Part shown: positions 16,723-24,259 of the stretch, one piece after another
How the letters are laid out: each line of letters opens with the position of its first letter
How positions within the stretch are numbered: position 1 is the stretch's first letter
Source: Candidatus Aminicenantota bacterium
Lineage (GTDB): Bacteria > Acidobacteriota > Aminicenantia > UBA2199
Direction of reading: 5' to 3'
Length of the DNA: 33,268 nucleotides
Assembly: GCA_030610885.1 (NCBI GenBank)
Contig: JAUWQW010000017.1
Coordinates: forward strand, 1 to 33,268
Notes under the pieces: generated by a model
The model's input: only the letters and a program-made list of their open reading frames with translations
What the model was told of the DNA's origin: nothing
The model's database searches: none
Program-made: the position numbers and the translations under genes

Positions 16723-16751
16723 TTTTTACCACAATTTATAACCAAAGTCAA
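16723..16751 (-). promoter_or_regulatory. Sigma-70-type promoter of the yceD-rpmF-plsX-fabG-acpP-fabF operon
   Basis: On the minus strand TTGACT (16746-16751) and TAAAAA (16723-16728) are 17 bases apart, about 40 bases before the yceD start. I find no clear FapR- or FabT-type operator overlapping it. Confidence 0.45.
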
Positions 16752-16817
16752 GATAATATCAATGACTGACAAACACCTGTTTAATAAAGCTTATGTTTAG
16801 ATATTATACAACTTTTT

Positions 16818-18104
16818 TTATATTTCTTTTCCTCGTAAAGAATAGGGCCCCACATTTTCTATTAAAATTTTCTTAAATTCTCCAGGTTTTGCATCTGATT
16901 CGAAATTTACAACCCTATAACTTTCAGTCCTTGCAATTACTTCATCTATTTTTTTTGGATTCCTCTTAACTACAAGAACTTCTACTACTCTTCCAATCAA
17001 CTTTTCATTATTTATTAACTGAATATCTCTTTGAACCTCCTGCAATTTGTAGAGTCTCTGCTTTTTGACTTTCATATCCAAATCATCTTTTAGCAACAAT
17101 GCCTTTGTATGCTTTCTTGGAGAATAAACAAAAGAAAATATTGATTCATATTCTACTTCTTGAATTAATGAGAGCGTTAAATTAAAGTCATTCTCATTTT
17201 CAGAGGGAAATCCGACAATAAAATCAGAACTAAATTTAACATCTGGAAGATTTTTTTTAAAATCAAAGATCATTTTTAAATACTGCTCTCTTGTATATGT
17301 TCTGTTCATCCTCTTTAAAATTCTTGTTGAACCAGATTGTGCGGGGAAATGTATATGTCTGGCAATGCTTCTATGTTTAGCCATTACTTCGATCAACTCG
17401 TTATCATAATACCCGGGATATGATGTTATAAATCTTACCCATTTAACATTAATATTAGTGGCAATATAACTTAAAAGATCAACAAATTTTATTCCCTCTT
17501 TTTTATCCTCCCAGCTATTCACATTTTGTCCCAGAAGAATAATTTCTTTATACCCATTATATGAAAGATACTCTGCCTCTTTCACTATATCTTTAAAAGG
17601 TCTATGTTTTTCTCTACCTCTTGTAAATGGTACTATGCAATAAGAACAAAAATTATTACACCCCTCCATAATAGAAATATAACCATAAACCTTACTCTCT
17701 CTTGTATTAATATCAGGAATTATCTCTTTCCACTCTTTTGAGAATTCAACATCAACACCATTTTTATTCTCTTTAAGGCAATTTTCAAAAATCGAATCAA
17801 TCTTATAATACTGATGAGTCCCAATAACAAAATTAACCTTTTTATCTTTTTTTAATAAATTCAGACCTTCAGACTGTGCAACACAACCTGCAATAACAAC
17901 CTTTTTCCCTTTCCCAACACGACCTACATATGAAAAAACCTTTTGTTGAGGTTTCTCTCTAACAGCACAAGTGTTAATAATTATAATATCCGCTTTATCT
18001 TCATCCTGAACATCAACAAAACCCTTTTTTTTTAAAATATGCCTTATTCTTTCCGAATCATTGACATTCATCTGACATCCATAGGTTTTAATAAAAAACT
18101 TCAT
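16818..18104 (-). CDS. miaB: tRNA-2-methylthio-N6-dimethylallyladenosine synthase
   Basis: 428 residues. A radical-SAM methylthiotransferase acting on position 37 of tRNAs reading UNN codons. The N-terminal UPF0004 domain holds the auxiliary cluster ligands Cys10 (KTYGCQMN), Cys46 (NTCAVRE) and Cys74 (AGCVAQ). The radical-SAM motif is Cys149-x3-Cys153-x2-Cys156 in MEGCNNFCSYC. A TRAM-like domain at about 365-428 (LIGRVVEVLVV) closes the protein. The KTYGCQMN and TRGREKHRPF forms favour MiaB over MtaB or RimO. Its start lies about 15 bases from the REP cluster, so the accessory island begins immediately upstream of it. Confidence 0.94.
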   Translation of the reverse strand: MKFFIKTYGCQMNVNDSERIRHILKKKGFVDVQDEDKADIIIINTCAVREKPQQKVFSYVGRVGKGKKVVIAGCVAQSEGLNLLKKDKKVNFVIGTHQYYKIDSIFENCLKENKNGVDVEFSKEWKEIIPDINTRESKVYGYISIMEGCNNFCSYCIVPFTRGREKHRPFKDIVKEAEYLSYNGYKEIILLGQNVNSWEDKKEGIKFVDLLSYIATNINVKWVRFITSYPGYYDNELIEVMAKHRSIARHIHFPAQSGSTRILKRMNRTYTREQYLKMIFDFKKNLPDVKFSSDFIVGFPSENENDFNLTLSLIQEVEYESIFSFVYSPRKHTKALLLKDDLDMKVKKQRLYKLQEVQRDIQLINNEKLIGRVVEVLVVKRNPKKIDEVIARTESYRVVNFESDAKPGEFKKILIENVGPYSLRGKEI

Positions 18105-18118
18105 TACTATCCTCTTTG

Positions 18119-18191
18119 GTACGGAACGGCTTCGATAATGTACGGAACGGTTTCGATAATGTACGGAACGGTTTCAAACCGTTCCCTACGA
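18119..18191. repeat. REP-like cluster A (two direct units plus palindrome)
   Basis: Two 21-bp direct units (ACGGAACGGYTTCGATAATGT) start at 18121 and 18142. They lead into a palindrome at 18165-18185 (GGAACGGTTT-C-AAACCGTTCC), then CTACGATTT. The same words recur at 18676, 18828 and 24187. Confidence 0.9.
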
Positions 18192-18662
18192 TTTAATATT
18201 TTCCTCATCCTCTTCCCATTTTAAAGGATTGTTTACAATATATTCTCGAACGCGGGTTAAATCCTGTTCATTACGGATGATGTGATCGTAAAATGATTTC
18301 TGCCATTGGAATTTTATGCCATCATTTATTGTTTTATTTATCCTCCGCGACGAAAACGTCTTTAATCCACGCATAATTTCCGATAATCCATAATTTTTCC
18401 GGAGCGGATGCGATATTGATAATATTCCATGCAAATGGTTTGGCATAATAATAAATTCGTCCAATTTTATATTCATATAATGATTGAGTAAATCATTCCA
18501 ACATCTCAAAACAATTTTCCCATATTCATTTAACATCATTCTGCCATCTTTGATTTCTCCAAACCATTCTGTTTTGTCCTTCACGCAAATGGTCACAAAA
18601 TAATACCCTTCATTGGAATAATCAAAACCCGTCAAACGATTCAATTTCCTATTTCTTATCAT
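18186..18662 (-). CDS. REP-associated tyrosine transposase (RAYT, Y1/IS200-like)
   Basis: 158 residues, full length for a RAYT. The HUH metal-binding motif is MPNHLHGIL (His76, His78), and the catalytic tyrosine is Tyr125 in WQKSFYDHIIRNEQDL. The N-terminus RLTGFDYSNEGYYFVTICVKDK and the C-terminal VREYIVNNPLKW are standard for the group. RAYTs nick single-stranded DNA at REP palindromes. Here the gene lies between REP clusters A and B, and the last codons reach into cluster A. No residue needed for catalysis is missing, so it may be active. Confidence 0.93.
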   Translation of the reverse strand: MIRNRKLNRLTGFDYSNEGYYFVTICVKDKTEWFGEIKDGRMMLNEYGKIVLRCWNDLLNHYMNIKLDEFIIMPNHLHGILSISHPLRKNYGLSEIMRGLKTFSSRRINKTINDGIKFQWQKSFYDHIIRNEQDLTRVREYIVNNPLKWEEDEENIKS

Positions 18663-18675
18663 GTTATTTGTATGT

Positions 18676-18725
18676 AAGGAACGGTTTCGATAATGTACGG
18701 AGCGGTTTGAAACCGTTCCCTACGG
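18676..18725. repeat. REP-like unit B
   Basis: AAGGAACGGTTTCGATAATG leads into a palindrome with one change (GGAGCGGTTT-G-AAACCGTTCC), followed by CTACGG. It lies just upstream of the RAYT start. Confidence 0.88.
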
Positions 18726-18827
18726 TATTTTTTTATTGTATTTTTATTACCCATATTTATCTGCCAAATAATTATCGGAAATTATTCTACAACACGAATT
18801 TACCACCCTTTTCCAAAATTGTCAAAG

Positions 18828-18857
18828 TACGGAACGGTTTCAAACCGTTCCCTACGA
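18828..18857. repeat. REP-like unit C (single palindrome)
   Basis: TACGGAACGGTTTCAAACCG followed by TTCCCTACGA is one palindrome without the direct units, abutting a RAYT gene fragment. Confidence 0.88.
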
Positions 18858-18912
18858 TTGATAATATACTATGAAAATGATTCGGCATAACAAAAAATAC
18901 AAACCCAAAGAA
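18850..18912 (-). pseudogene. Fragment of a second RAYT transposase
   Basis: The minus strand encodes FFVMPNHFHSILSIVG, the HUH core of a RAYT, for about 21 codons. The frame is closed upstream by TGA and runs into REP unit C downstream, so both the N-terminal part and the catalytic tyrosine region are gone. The bases differ from the intact RAYT (NHFHS versus NHLHG), so it is a separate copy. The rest of 18913-19118 holds no gene I recognise, only a hairpin at 18971-18995. Confidence 0.7.
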
Positions 18913-18970
18913 TCATACAGATTACATAAAAGTCAACTCTCCTCGAAACCTGCCTCTCACATTCTTTTTG

Positions 18971-18995
18971 AACTATTAAGTATTTCTTAATAGTT
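18971..18995. repeat. 10-bp perfect inverted repeat (hairpin)
   Basis: AACTATTAAG-TATTT-CTTAATAGTT forms a 10-bp stem with a five-base loop in the gene-free part of the island. There is no U-tract. It may be a remnant of a transposon or recombinase site. Confidence 0.6.
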
Positions 18996-19118
18996 GAATC
19001 TTTGGAATAAGTTTCTCTCTCATACTCGACCCGGGAAATCAATTAAATTTCATCCCTGAAAAGGCTTTTATATTTTTCAGATATTTTTTTCATTGTTTTC
19101 CAAACCCGTCAAGGTCTA

Positions 19119-19301
19119 TTATAAACAAGGATAAAAAAATAAATGGTTGCTGTCCCTATTTTTTTTCATAAAATTTGAATATCTATGACATTTAAATTCA
19201 TCAAAAGATTCAAGATATTCTCTCTGAATCTCAAGAAAATAGCCTTCTTTGGCTTGATCTTCGGTAGAGACTCTGAGGTATAATGCTGCATTTTTATTCA
19301 A
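19119..19301 (-). pseudogene. Stump of a large serine recombinase
   Basis: The first 33 codons (NAALYLRVSTEDQAKEG, then EIQREYLESF) are the unmistakable N-terminus of a serine site-specific recombinase, with the catalytic Ser in RVSTEDQ. After that the family pattern is lost and the frame stops at 60 codons, where family members run to several hundred residues. The conserved Arg residues and the DNA-binding half are absent. The TTG start overlaps the stop of the two-TM gene by four bases. Such recombinases move integrative elements or phage, so this marks a decayed mobile element inside the island. A reading as a short functional protein is very unlikely. Confidence 0.8.
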
Positions 19302-19756
19302 TTTTGTCCTCGTATTTTTCTTTCAATCCATAGTGCCACTGAATAAATTATCCAAAATCCAAATATTAAAAAGAAGAAAATACAGCATTTCTTAATAGTC
19401 CAGAAAATTGTCTTTGTATCAATAAGCAATCCAGCATTATTATCTTGTAAAAAAATAAATCCAGAAACAATTGCAACTATTATCAAAATAATAGAAAAAG
19501 AAATGGATTTTTTACTAAACAAATGCTTATCGGCTAACCCAGCTAAACTCTTTGCATATTTATATTTTCCTTCATCTTCCCCAATAATCGGCGCACTAGT
19601 TGAATCCCTTTGTAAAATAGTGTTTGCTGTAGGACTTTCAACAGAAGCACTTGGAGATAAAGTTGCATCTGGATGAATTTGTGGCTCGCTCTCAGTTGGT
19701 TCTGCATAACTAACAATTTGCTTTTGAGGAATTTTCTTTTTTTTCTTCTTAGACAT
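19298..19756 (-). CDS. Two-TM membrane protein of unknown function (island gene)
   Basis: 152 residues. A poly-Lys start (MSKKKKKKIPQKQ) is followed by a long Ser/Thr/Pro-rich, probably disordered region to about residue 60. Two membrane helices follow, at about 84-103 (SISFSIILIIVAIVSGFIFL) and 121-142 (CCIFFFLIFGFWIIYSVALW), and a basic tail ends the protein. A cytoplasmic N-terminus and tail would follow from the positive-inside rule. No family is recognised. It lies one base after the TIGR04255-like gene, so the two are surely co-transcribed. Small two-TM proteins are frequent effectors in anti-phage systems, but nothing in this sequence proves that role. Confidence 0.75.
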   Translation of the reverse strand: MSKKKKKKIPQKQIVSYAEPTESEPQIHPDATLSPSASVESPTANTILQRDSTSAPIIGEDEGKYKYAKSLAGLADKHLFSKKSISFSIILIIVAIVSGFIFLQDNNAGLLIDTKTIFWTIKKCCIFFFLIFGFWIIYSVALWIERKIRGQN

Positions 19757-19757
19757 C

Positions 19758-20456
19758 TTAATCCCCCAAAATTAAATTCTTAACTCGCTCATGTCTATCC
19801 CATGCAGCTGTAGCAAAATTTTTAATATTTTGATTAATCTCACTAGGACTCATACCTTTATTAGGCTTAAGCCAATAATCAATATCATAAAATAATCCAA
19901 TATCAGGAACAGTATCATCTTTCCTATTTCTTAAAAATTGTAATGCCTGCTTCTTCTCCATTGGACCGCTATTGGTATTAAAATTACCTAAATTGTCTGC
20001 AAAATTTAATGGGCCACCTATATCAATCAATTTTGCATTAATAGCTTTTTCAGCATCTTTTGTTAAAGTTAAATAGCGTTGATTATATCTATTTTTTAAT
20101 TCATCAAACCCTTTATCAAAACTAGTGAAGAATTTTGAACGCACGCCGATACGCTCAACAAAAGGTTGCTTTTCAAACCCATCAAGTTGACTAACAAAAG
20201 TGAATAACTTTATTGCTTGGTCAAAAAAATAATTTTTTGTTGGCGAATCTAAATTTTCAAATCCTGAATTACGAAATCCAATAAAAGCATGATTCTGATT
20301 GTTTTTGTCATAAATATCTACTCTGTTTTCAATAATACTCCAATGAGGAATCTTCATATGTTCAGAAATTAATTCAGCCCAAGTACCACGATAATCCAGA
20401 ATTTTGGGATTAGGCTTATAGCGTACCTCAAAAACATGCTCATTTATTGTTTTCAT
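19758..20456 (-). CDS. TIGR04255-like protein (sporadically distributed family)
   Basis: 232 residues, soluble, without signal peptide or membrane segments. The layout resembles the TIGR04255 family: an N-terminal beta-strand with VFEVRYKPNP, a middle SQLDGF...FVERIGVRSKFF block similar to the family's RIGLRY motif, and a helical end (NIKNFATAAWDRHERVKNLIL). The molecular function of that family is unknown, and its members occur patchily in accessory regions. An excellent Shine-Dalgarno sequence (TGGAGG) precedes the ATG. It sits between the frameshifted HTH gene and the two-TM gene. The family match is made by eye and is moderate. Confidence 0.65.
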   Translation of the reverse strand: MKTINEHVFEVRYKPNPKILDYRGTWAELISEHMKIPHWSIIENRVDIYDKNNQNHAFIGFRNSGFENLDSPTKNYFFDQAIKLFTFVSQLDGFEKQPFVERIGVRSKFFTSFDKGFDELKNRYNQRYLTLTKDAEKAINAKLIDIGGPLNFADNLGNFNTNSGPMEKKQALQFLRNRKDDTVPDIGLFYDIDYWLKPNKGMSPSEINQNIKNFATAAWDRHERVKNLILGD

Positions 20457-20486
20457 AATTTTTACCTCCAGAATTAAAACACTTAT

Positions 20487-20650
20487 TTATATTTTTTCTA
20501 ATTTTTCCAGCCATTCCTTAATACCATCAATATACTCTTTAGTAAATATCGCACACCCCTTATAATCACGTTTAGGCTTAACCCACCTTTTTTGAACCAG
20601 TAACAAAGTATCTGGTGTATAACATTTAACTCTCTTGCTGCTTCTCTCAT
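20487..20650 (-). pseudogene. Frameshifted small MerR/excisionase-like HTH gene
   Basis: From the ATG at 20650 the first ten codons read MREAARELNV, typical of the start of a winged-helix MerR or excisionase protein. The continuation of that pattern is one frame away: CYTPDTLLLVQKRWVKPKRD, then YKGCAIFTKEYIDGIKEWLEKLEKI and a stop at 20487. One base has been gained or lost near codon 10. Joined, they give a protein of about 55 residues of the kind that controls mobile elements. In its unshifted frame the ORF would yield only a 50-residue meaningless peptide. A sequencing error cannot be excluded, in which case the gene is intact. Confidence 0.55.
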
Positions 20651-20754
20651 GATTATAATCTTTATTTTTTATATACCTTTTTATGAATTATTATAACAGA
20701 ATTTAGATATTCTAACCAGTCTATGTAATAAGGTAAGTTTTAATCTTTCCTGAT

Positions 20755-20775
20755 TTGATTTACAAAGTAAATCAA
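20755..20775. repeat. 9-bp perfect inverted repeat downstream of the polymerase gene
   Basis: TTGATTTAC-AAA-GTAAATCAA forms a 9-bp stem with a three-base loop, about 75-95 bases past the polymerase-like gene's stop. It could be an RNA hairpin (part of an ncRNA or a terminator without a strong U-tract) or an operator. The rest of 20651-20849 has no gene I can support. Confidence 0.6.
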
Positions 20776-20849
20776 TGAAAGACAAAAGGATGTTGCGAAA
20801 AACATGAAGTGGTTGAAATTGGACAACTGGGATTGCCGAGGGAGGAAAA

Positions 20850-22448
20850 TCATGCAAACTTATCAAATTTTACGCGAGGTTTGATAGACGGACATTCTTT
20901 AGCAAATTTTTCAATGAAAATTCTTTCGATTAAACATACATGTTCTTGAGGGAAATCAACGGGAACCTGAAGTAATAAAGCATCGTGCATTGGCAACAAA
21001 ATATCTACATTACTAAAACTTGCATCAATCTCTATTATTGTTTTCTTAAATATATATGCAGCAGTCCCTTGAATCCTTTGGCTAACAACCCAACGTTTTT
21101 CCTCTGCAGACAGCTTGTTTCCATTCGCGGTTCGATATCGATAATTACCCAATCTTGTTCCAATTCGCCCTTCACTCAAAAGCTCATCCTCTAAAGTCTT
21201 TCGCCATTCTGCAAGCCGAGAATATCTACCAAAAAAATTGTTAATTATCCTTTCCACTGACTTTTTAGATCGTTCAATAGATTCCGAAGCAATAGTAACC
21301 ATACGGCTTAAACTCATTCCAAAGCAAAATGCTAGAAACAAGATCTTAGCAGAATCACGACTACCTTCAGCTCCAAAAAGTTTTTTACTTAAAACACTAT
21401 ACAGATCGCCTGAATTAAAATCATTTATTAAATTTTCATCCTTTGCATCATCCGCCATAATACCTGGTTCAAACTGTGTGTAATCAGGATATAAGAACTT
21501 TTTTCCAATATCAGGTATAATTATATCCCGATTTTCCTTTCTTAGATACTGTATACTAGGATATTCTACTATTATTCTACCGGATACCGTGGCAAAAGAC
21601 TTGTAAATCGGATAGATACGATCTTCCCCAATAGCCCCTAATTTCAATAGTATATTTTTATCTCGTTTACAATATCTATAAGTTTTTAGTAAATGTGGCA
21701 ACTCGTGATTCTCACTATAAATATCAATAATATTGTCAAATAAATATTCCTTTTGATAACTCTGCAACCCTACAAATCCATTATCAGATAAAGTTTTCAG
21801 TATTTCATCCCTATTGTTAAGATTTCTAAGCCCCCACTTTCTTCTCAAACGGCGATCAGCGTCACCAATTCTCTTGTCAAGTACATCCAATTTTTTCAAT
21901 AAATCAGATTGGGATATCTTAATGCCACAGAAATGATGCCTCAGAAGTATCTCATTAACTTTCTTTTCAACAGAAATAAATCGTCCCCATTCACCTACCT
22001 CCTTTAGTTTTTTTTTCCAGCGACACCAGAATTCCTTAATCAATAGCGCAATTTTTTTCATTATAGAAAGGATCTTTTTTGAATCACAAGGTAAGGCATC
22101 AGTATGAATTAAATCCCATAGATTCTTAACCTCTAGAATATCGCCAAATTCAACTCTTAAAATATTCCAAATATTCCAAGGCTCTTGTCCCTTATTCCCC
22201 CGAAATGGTTTTCCATAAAATAATCTATAGGCGTCACAAATATCAATAACTTCATTAAAACTTATTGATCCTCCTTGCGAAAAAAACGAAAACAACTCAC
22301 TTATTTGATAACCAACGAGTATAGTTGAAATATTCTTTAAATCTTGAATATCTATTTCTTTGAATTCTCCTTTTTCAGGTAATATAAACAACCTGGGCAC
22401 ATGCTCTAAGTTGTAGGGATTATCAAAATGAACTAAATAACTATACAT
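20850..22448 (-). CDS. Family A DNA polymerase-like protein, paired with a reverse transcriptase
   Basis: 532 residues. The C-terminal half (about 280-532) is a Pol I-type palm and fingers. Present are TVSGRIIVEYPSIQ (286-300); motif A DYTQFE with Asp322; motif B RDSAKILFLAFCFGMS with Arg364, Lys368, Phe371 and Phe376 in the places of the Pol I nucleotide-binding residues; QGTAAYIFK (460-468); and motif C MHDALL with His488 and Asp489. Both metal-binding Asp residues are kept, but the Glu after HD is Ala, and the Arg that follows motif A is replaced (FEPG for IELR). The N-terminus (LVGYQISELFSFF, DICDAYRLFYG) looks like a degenerate 3'-5' exonuclease fold without its acidic residues. It is shorter than Pol I and has no 5' nuclease. 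The ATG follows the RT stop by two bases, with the Shine-Dalgarno sequence inside the RT gene. Confidence 0.88.
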   Translation of the reverse strand: MYSYLVHFDNPYNLEHVPRLFILPEKGEFKEIDIQDLKNISTILVGYQISELFSFFSQGGSISFNEVIDICDAYRLFYGKPFRGNKGQEPWNIWNILRVEFGDILEVKNLWDLIHTDALPCDSKKILSIMKKIALLIKEFWCRWKKKLKEVGEWGRFISVEKKVNEILLRHHFCGIKISQSDLLKKLDVLDKRIGDADRRLRRKWGLRNLNNRDEILKTLSDNGFVGLQSYQKEYLFDNIIDIYSENHELPHLLKTYRYCKRDKNILLKLGAIGEDRIYPIYKSFATVSGRIIVEYPSIQYLRKENRDIIIPDIGKKFLYPDYTQFEPGIMADDAKDENLINDFNSGDLYSVLSKKLFGAEGSRDSAKILFLAFCFGMSLSRMVTIASESIERSKKSVERIINNFFGRYSRLAEWRKTLEDELLSEGRIGTRLGNYRYRTANGNKLSAEEKRWVVSQRIQGTAAYIFKKTIIEIDASFSNVDILLPMHDALLLQVPVDFPQEHVCLIERIFIEKFAKECPSIKPRVKFDKFA

Positions 22449-22450
22449 TA

Positions 22451-24058
22451 CTATCCTGAAAAAATTGATGGTAAATCATCAAATAATTCTTTTGGACTTA
22501 AATCTGGTAAGGGTTCATAATAACTACCCGCAAATTCAGACGATCTAATATCATTTAGAGAGTCTTTATAAATCTGAGGAATATAGGGATACAAGTATTT
22601 GGATAGATCCTCTTCAGAAATTTCTTGGCTGGAAATGACCAGAGATCTTTTAATAATGCGAGAATTAATCTTGACACATTTTTTTATTACATTTAGTTTC
22701 TGCTTATAAGTGCCGTATGCACCTAAATATAATGTGGCTCCCGCTTTCATAGGCTTATCCCACTGCATAGACAATGTTTTTAAAGCTAGCGCGCGAAAAT
22801 CCTTCTTAGCTCCACCATATTTTTTCTCAATAGTAGTCAATAACTGCCAAATAAGATACCCCTGCCATTCATAAATATTCTTCCTATTATCTAAGGCGAA
22901 TCTGCGAATAGTTTCAACTTGATGATGATTCAGATCAACAACACTTAATAAACGAACTAAAGAATCAGTAGACCATGGCTGCCGAAGAATTAATTCTAAA
23001 ACTGCATCTAGAATATTCGAAAAATCAAATTGAAGATATCTACATCGAGCTATTTTCTCAAGACGGTTTACACAAAAACGAAACTCTCTTTTTTCTGTTT
23101 TATTTTCACTTATCAAATCATCGACTAAACTTCTAATTTTAGGGAGAGTTTTTCGAATAGAGACTTCTGTTCTTTGTTTCCACAAAGCGTCAATTTCCTC
23201 CAACCTGCGATTAGGTGGAGGAACGCAATCCAAGAAATCCTCATTGCTATAGTCTGGCCTTAATATTTTTGTTTTTTTGGGATTAACATTAAGACCGACT
23301 TCTCGAAGCTTTATTATTAGATTTTTTAGAGCCTTGCGGGCATCATACTCATCGTGGCACACAATTCTTATATCATCTACATACCGAAAATAATTATATC
23401 GTTTCGATAACATATATCTATCTACATGATGGAGGTAAACATTCCCTAAAAACGATGATGCATCCTGATTTTGTGGAATGCCAGTAGTATTATTAGGAGA
23501 CCATCTTTCCAGAAGAGTTATCAGTGACTTAATATATTCAAGAATATTTTTATCTTTATTTTCATTTAATAAATCTAATTTCATTTTTAAATCAGAGATT
23601 CTTATATTTTCAAAATAATTCTGAACGTCAGTAACAAGTAAAACTTTCTCACCCGACTCTAATTCTGCTGAAATATCTGCTATAAATCTTTTCCATGCAT
23701 CAACACCAGATTGAAATATTAACGCCTTTGAAGTTTCATTTAACCGATAACTATAGAGGCAAGGATGAAAAAGGGGGTCGTACACAACAATTAATTTATC
23801 GATCAACGCTTGATAAATAACCCTATCATATATAAATGTTTCGAGTGAATATCGTAAAAGGAAGCCGGGTTTTGGCAGGTTAAACTGCTCAGCAATATCA
23901 CCACCCAATGCATTGGAATTAGACTCAAGATAACTTTTAAATTTATGTAAGTCCAATAAATCTTTATGTTTTAGAGGATCGGAAAACCAATCATCTCTCA
24001 AATCTTTATTCAATCTTTTTATAGCTAGCGAATATTTTAATCTCATAATACTACCCAA
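22451..24058 (-). CDS. Reverse transcriptase of Abi/UG type with a helical C-terminal domain
   Basis: 535 residues. RT motifs run in order: LPKPGFLLRYSLETFIYDRV (61-80), YSYR (102-105), motif A VTDVQNYFENI with Asp144, motif B GIPQNQDASSFLGNVYLHHVD (193-213), motif C YFRYVDDI with Asp228 and Asp229, and LREVGLNVNPKKTKI. All three metal ligands are intact, so it should polymerise DNA. Residues about 290-535 lack the thumb/maturase and endonuclease domains of group II introns and appear as helical repeats, like the alpha-repeat domain of abortive-infection and UG reverse transcriptases. There is no retron-type motif context, no template/variable repeat pair of a diversity-generating element, and no Cas1. 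The TTG start at 24058 has AGAGG upstream; ATG at 24046 is an alternative. It leads the operon with the polymerase-like gene. Confidence 0.88.
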   Translation of the reverse strand: MGSIMRLKYSLAIKRLNKDLRDDWFSDPLKHKDLLDLHKFKSYLESNSNALGGDIAEQFNLPKPGFLLRYSLETFIYDRVIYQALIDKLIVVYDPLFHPCLYSYRLNETSKALIFQSGVDAWKRFIADISAELESGEKVLLVTDVQNYFENIRISDLKMKLDLLNENKDKNILEYIKSLITLLERWSPNNTTGIPQNQDASSFLGNVYLHHVDRYMLSKRYNYFRYVDDIRIVCHDEYDARKALKNLIIKLREVGLNVNPKKTKILRPDYSNEDFLDCVPPPNRRLEEIDALWKQRTEVSIRKTLPKIRSLVDDLISENKTEKREFRFCVNRLEKIARCRYLQFDFSNILDAVLELILRQPWSTDSLVRLLSVVDLNHHQVETIRRFALDNRKNIYEWQGYLIWQLLTTIEKKYGGAKKDFRALALKTLSMQWDKPMKAGATLYLGAYGTYKQKLNVIKKCVKINSRIIKRSLVISSQEISEEDLSKYLYPYIPQIYKDSLNDIRSSEFAGSYYEPLPDLSPKELFDDLPSIFSG

Positions 24059-24078
24059 AACACCTCTGCATTAAATTA

Positions 24079-24168
24079 TTAAATTGAATACTCATTTTTC
24101 TCATCCCAAACCTTTGCAATCCGGGTTTTGATTTTTTTGCTCAAAGATTTATTTTTTTCACTTTTCAT
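24079..24168 (-). CDS. Possible small ORF upstream of the reverse transcriptase
   Basis: A 29-codon frame (MKSEKNKSLSKKIKTRIAKV, then WDEKNEYSI) starts with ATG at 24168 and ends 20 bases before the RT start codon. The composition is protein-like (amphipathic, basic) but no family is recognised and no clear Shine-Dalgarno sequence precedes it. It may be a leader peptide, the tail of a gene broken by the REP insertion, or chance. The same DNA could instead be part of an RNA used by the RT. Confidence 0.25.
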   Translation of the reverse strand: MKSEKNKSLSKKIKTRIAKVWDEKNEYSI

Positions 24169-24186
24169 AATTAATTCTTTTGTATT

Positions 24187-24259
24187 TACGGAACGGTTTT
24201 GATAATGTATGGAACGGATACGATAATGTACGGAACGGTTTGAAACCGTTCCCTACGAT
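24187..24259. repeat. REP-like cluster D at the recN side of the island
   Basis: Two degenerate direct units (TACGGAACGGTTTTGATAAT and TATGGAACGGATACGATAAT) lead to the palindrome GGAACGGTTT-G-AAACCGTTCC and CTACGATTT. Order and orientation match cluster A near miaB, so the RT island is flanked by the same repeat on both sides. Confidence 0.9.

Noticed and set aside
18119-18191. CRISPR array suggested by regularly repeated GGAACGGTTT words
   Set aside because: The units are contiguous without unique spacers, are palindromic and accompany a RAYT; no cas gene is present.
18668-18874. A 68-codon frame starting in REP unit B (NGLKPFPT-like words)
   Set aside because: The words are translated REP palindromes, commonly mis-called as genes.
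20681-20866. A 61-codon minus-strand frame after the polymerase gene
   Set aside because: It overlaps the polymerase stop, has no ribosome-binding site, and its composition is not protein-like.
22451-24058. Diversity-generating retroelement or group II intron as the source of the RT
   Set aside because: I found no template/variable repeat pair, no variable target gene, no intron domain V-like hairpin and no maturase or endonuclease domain.
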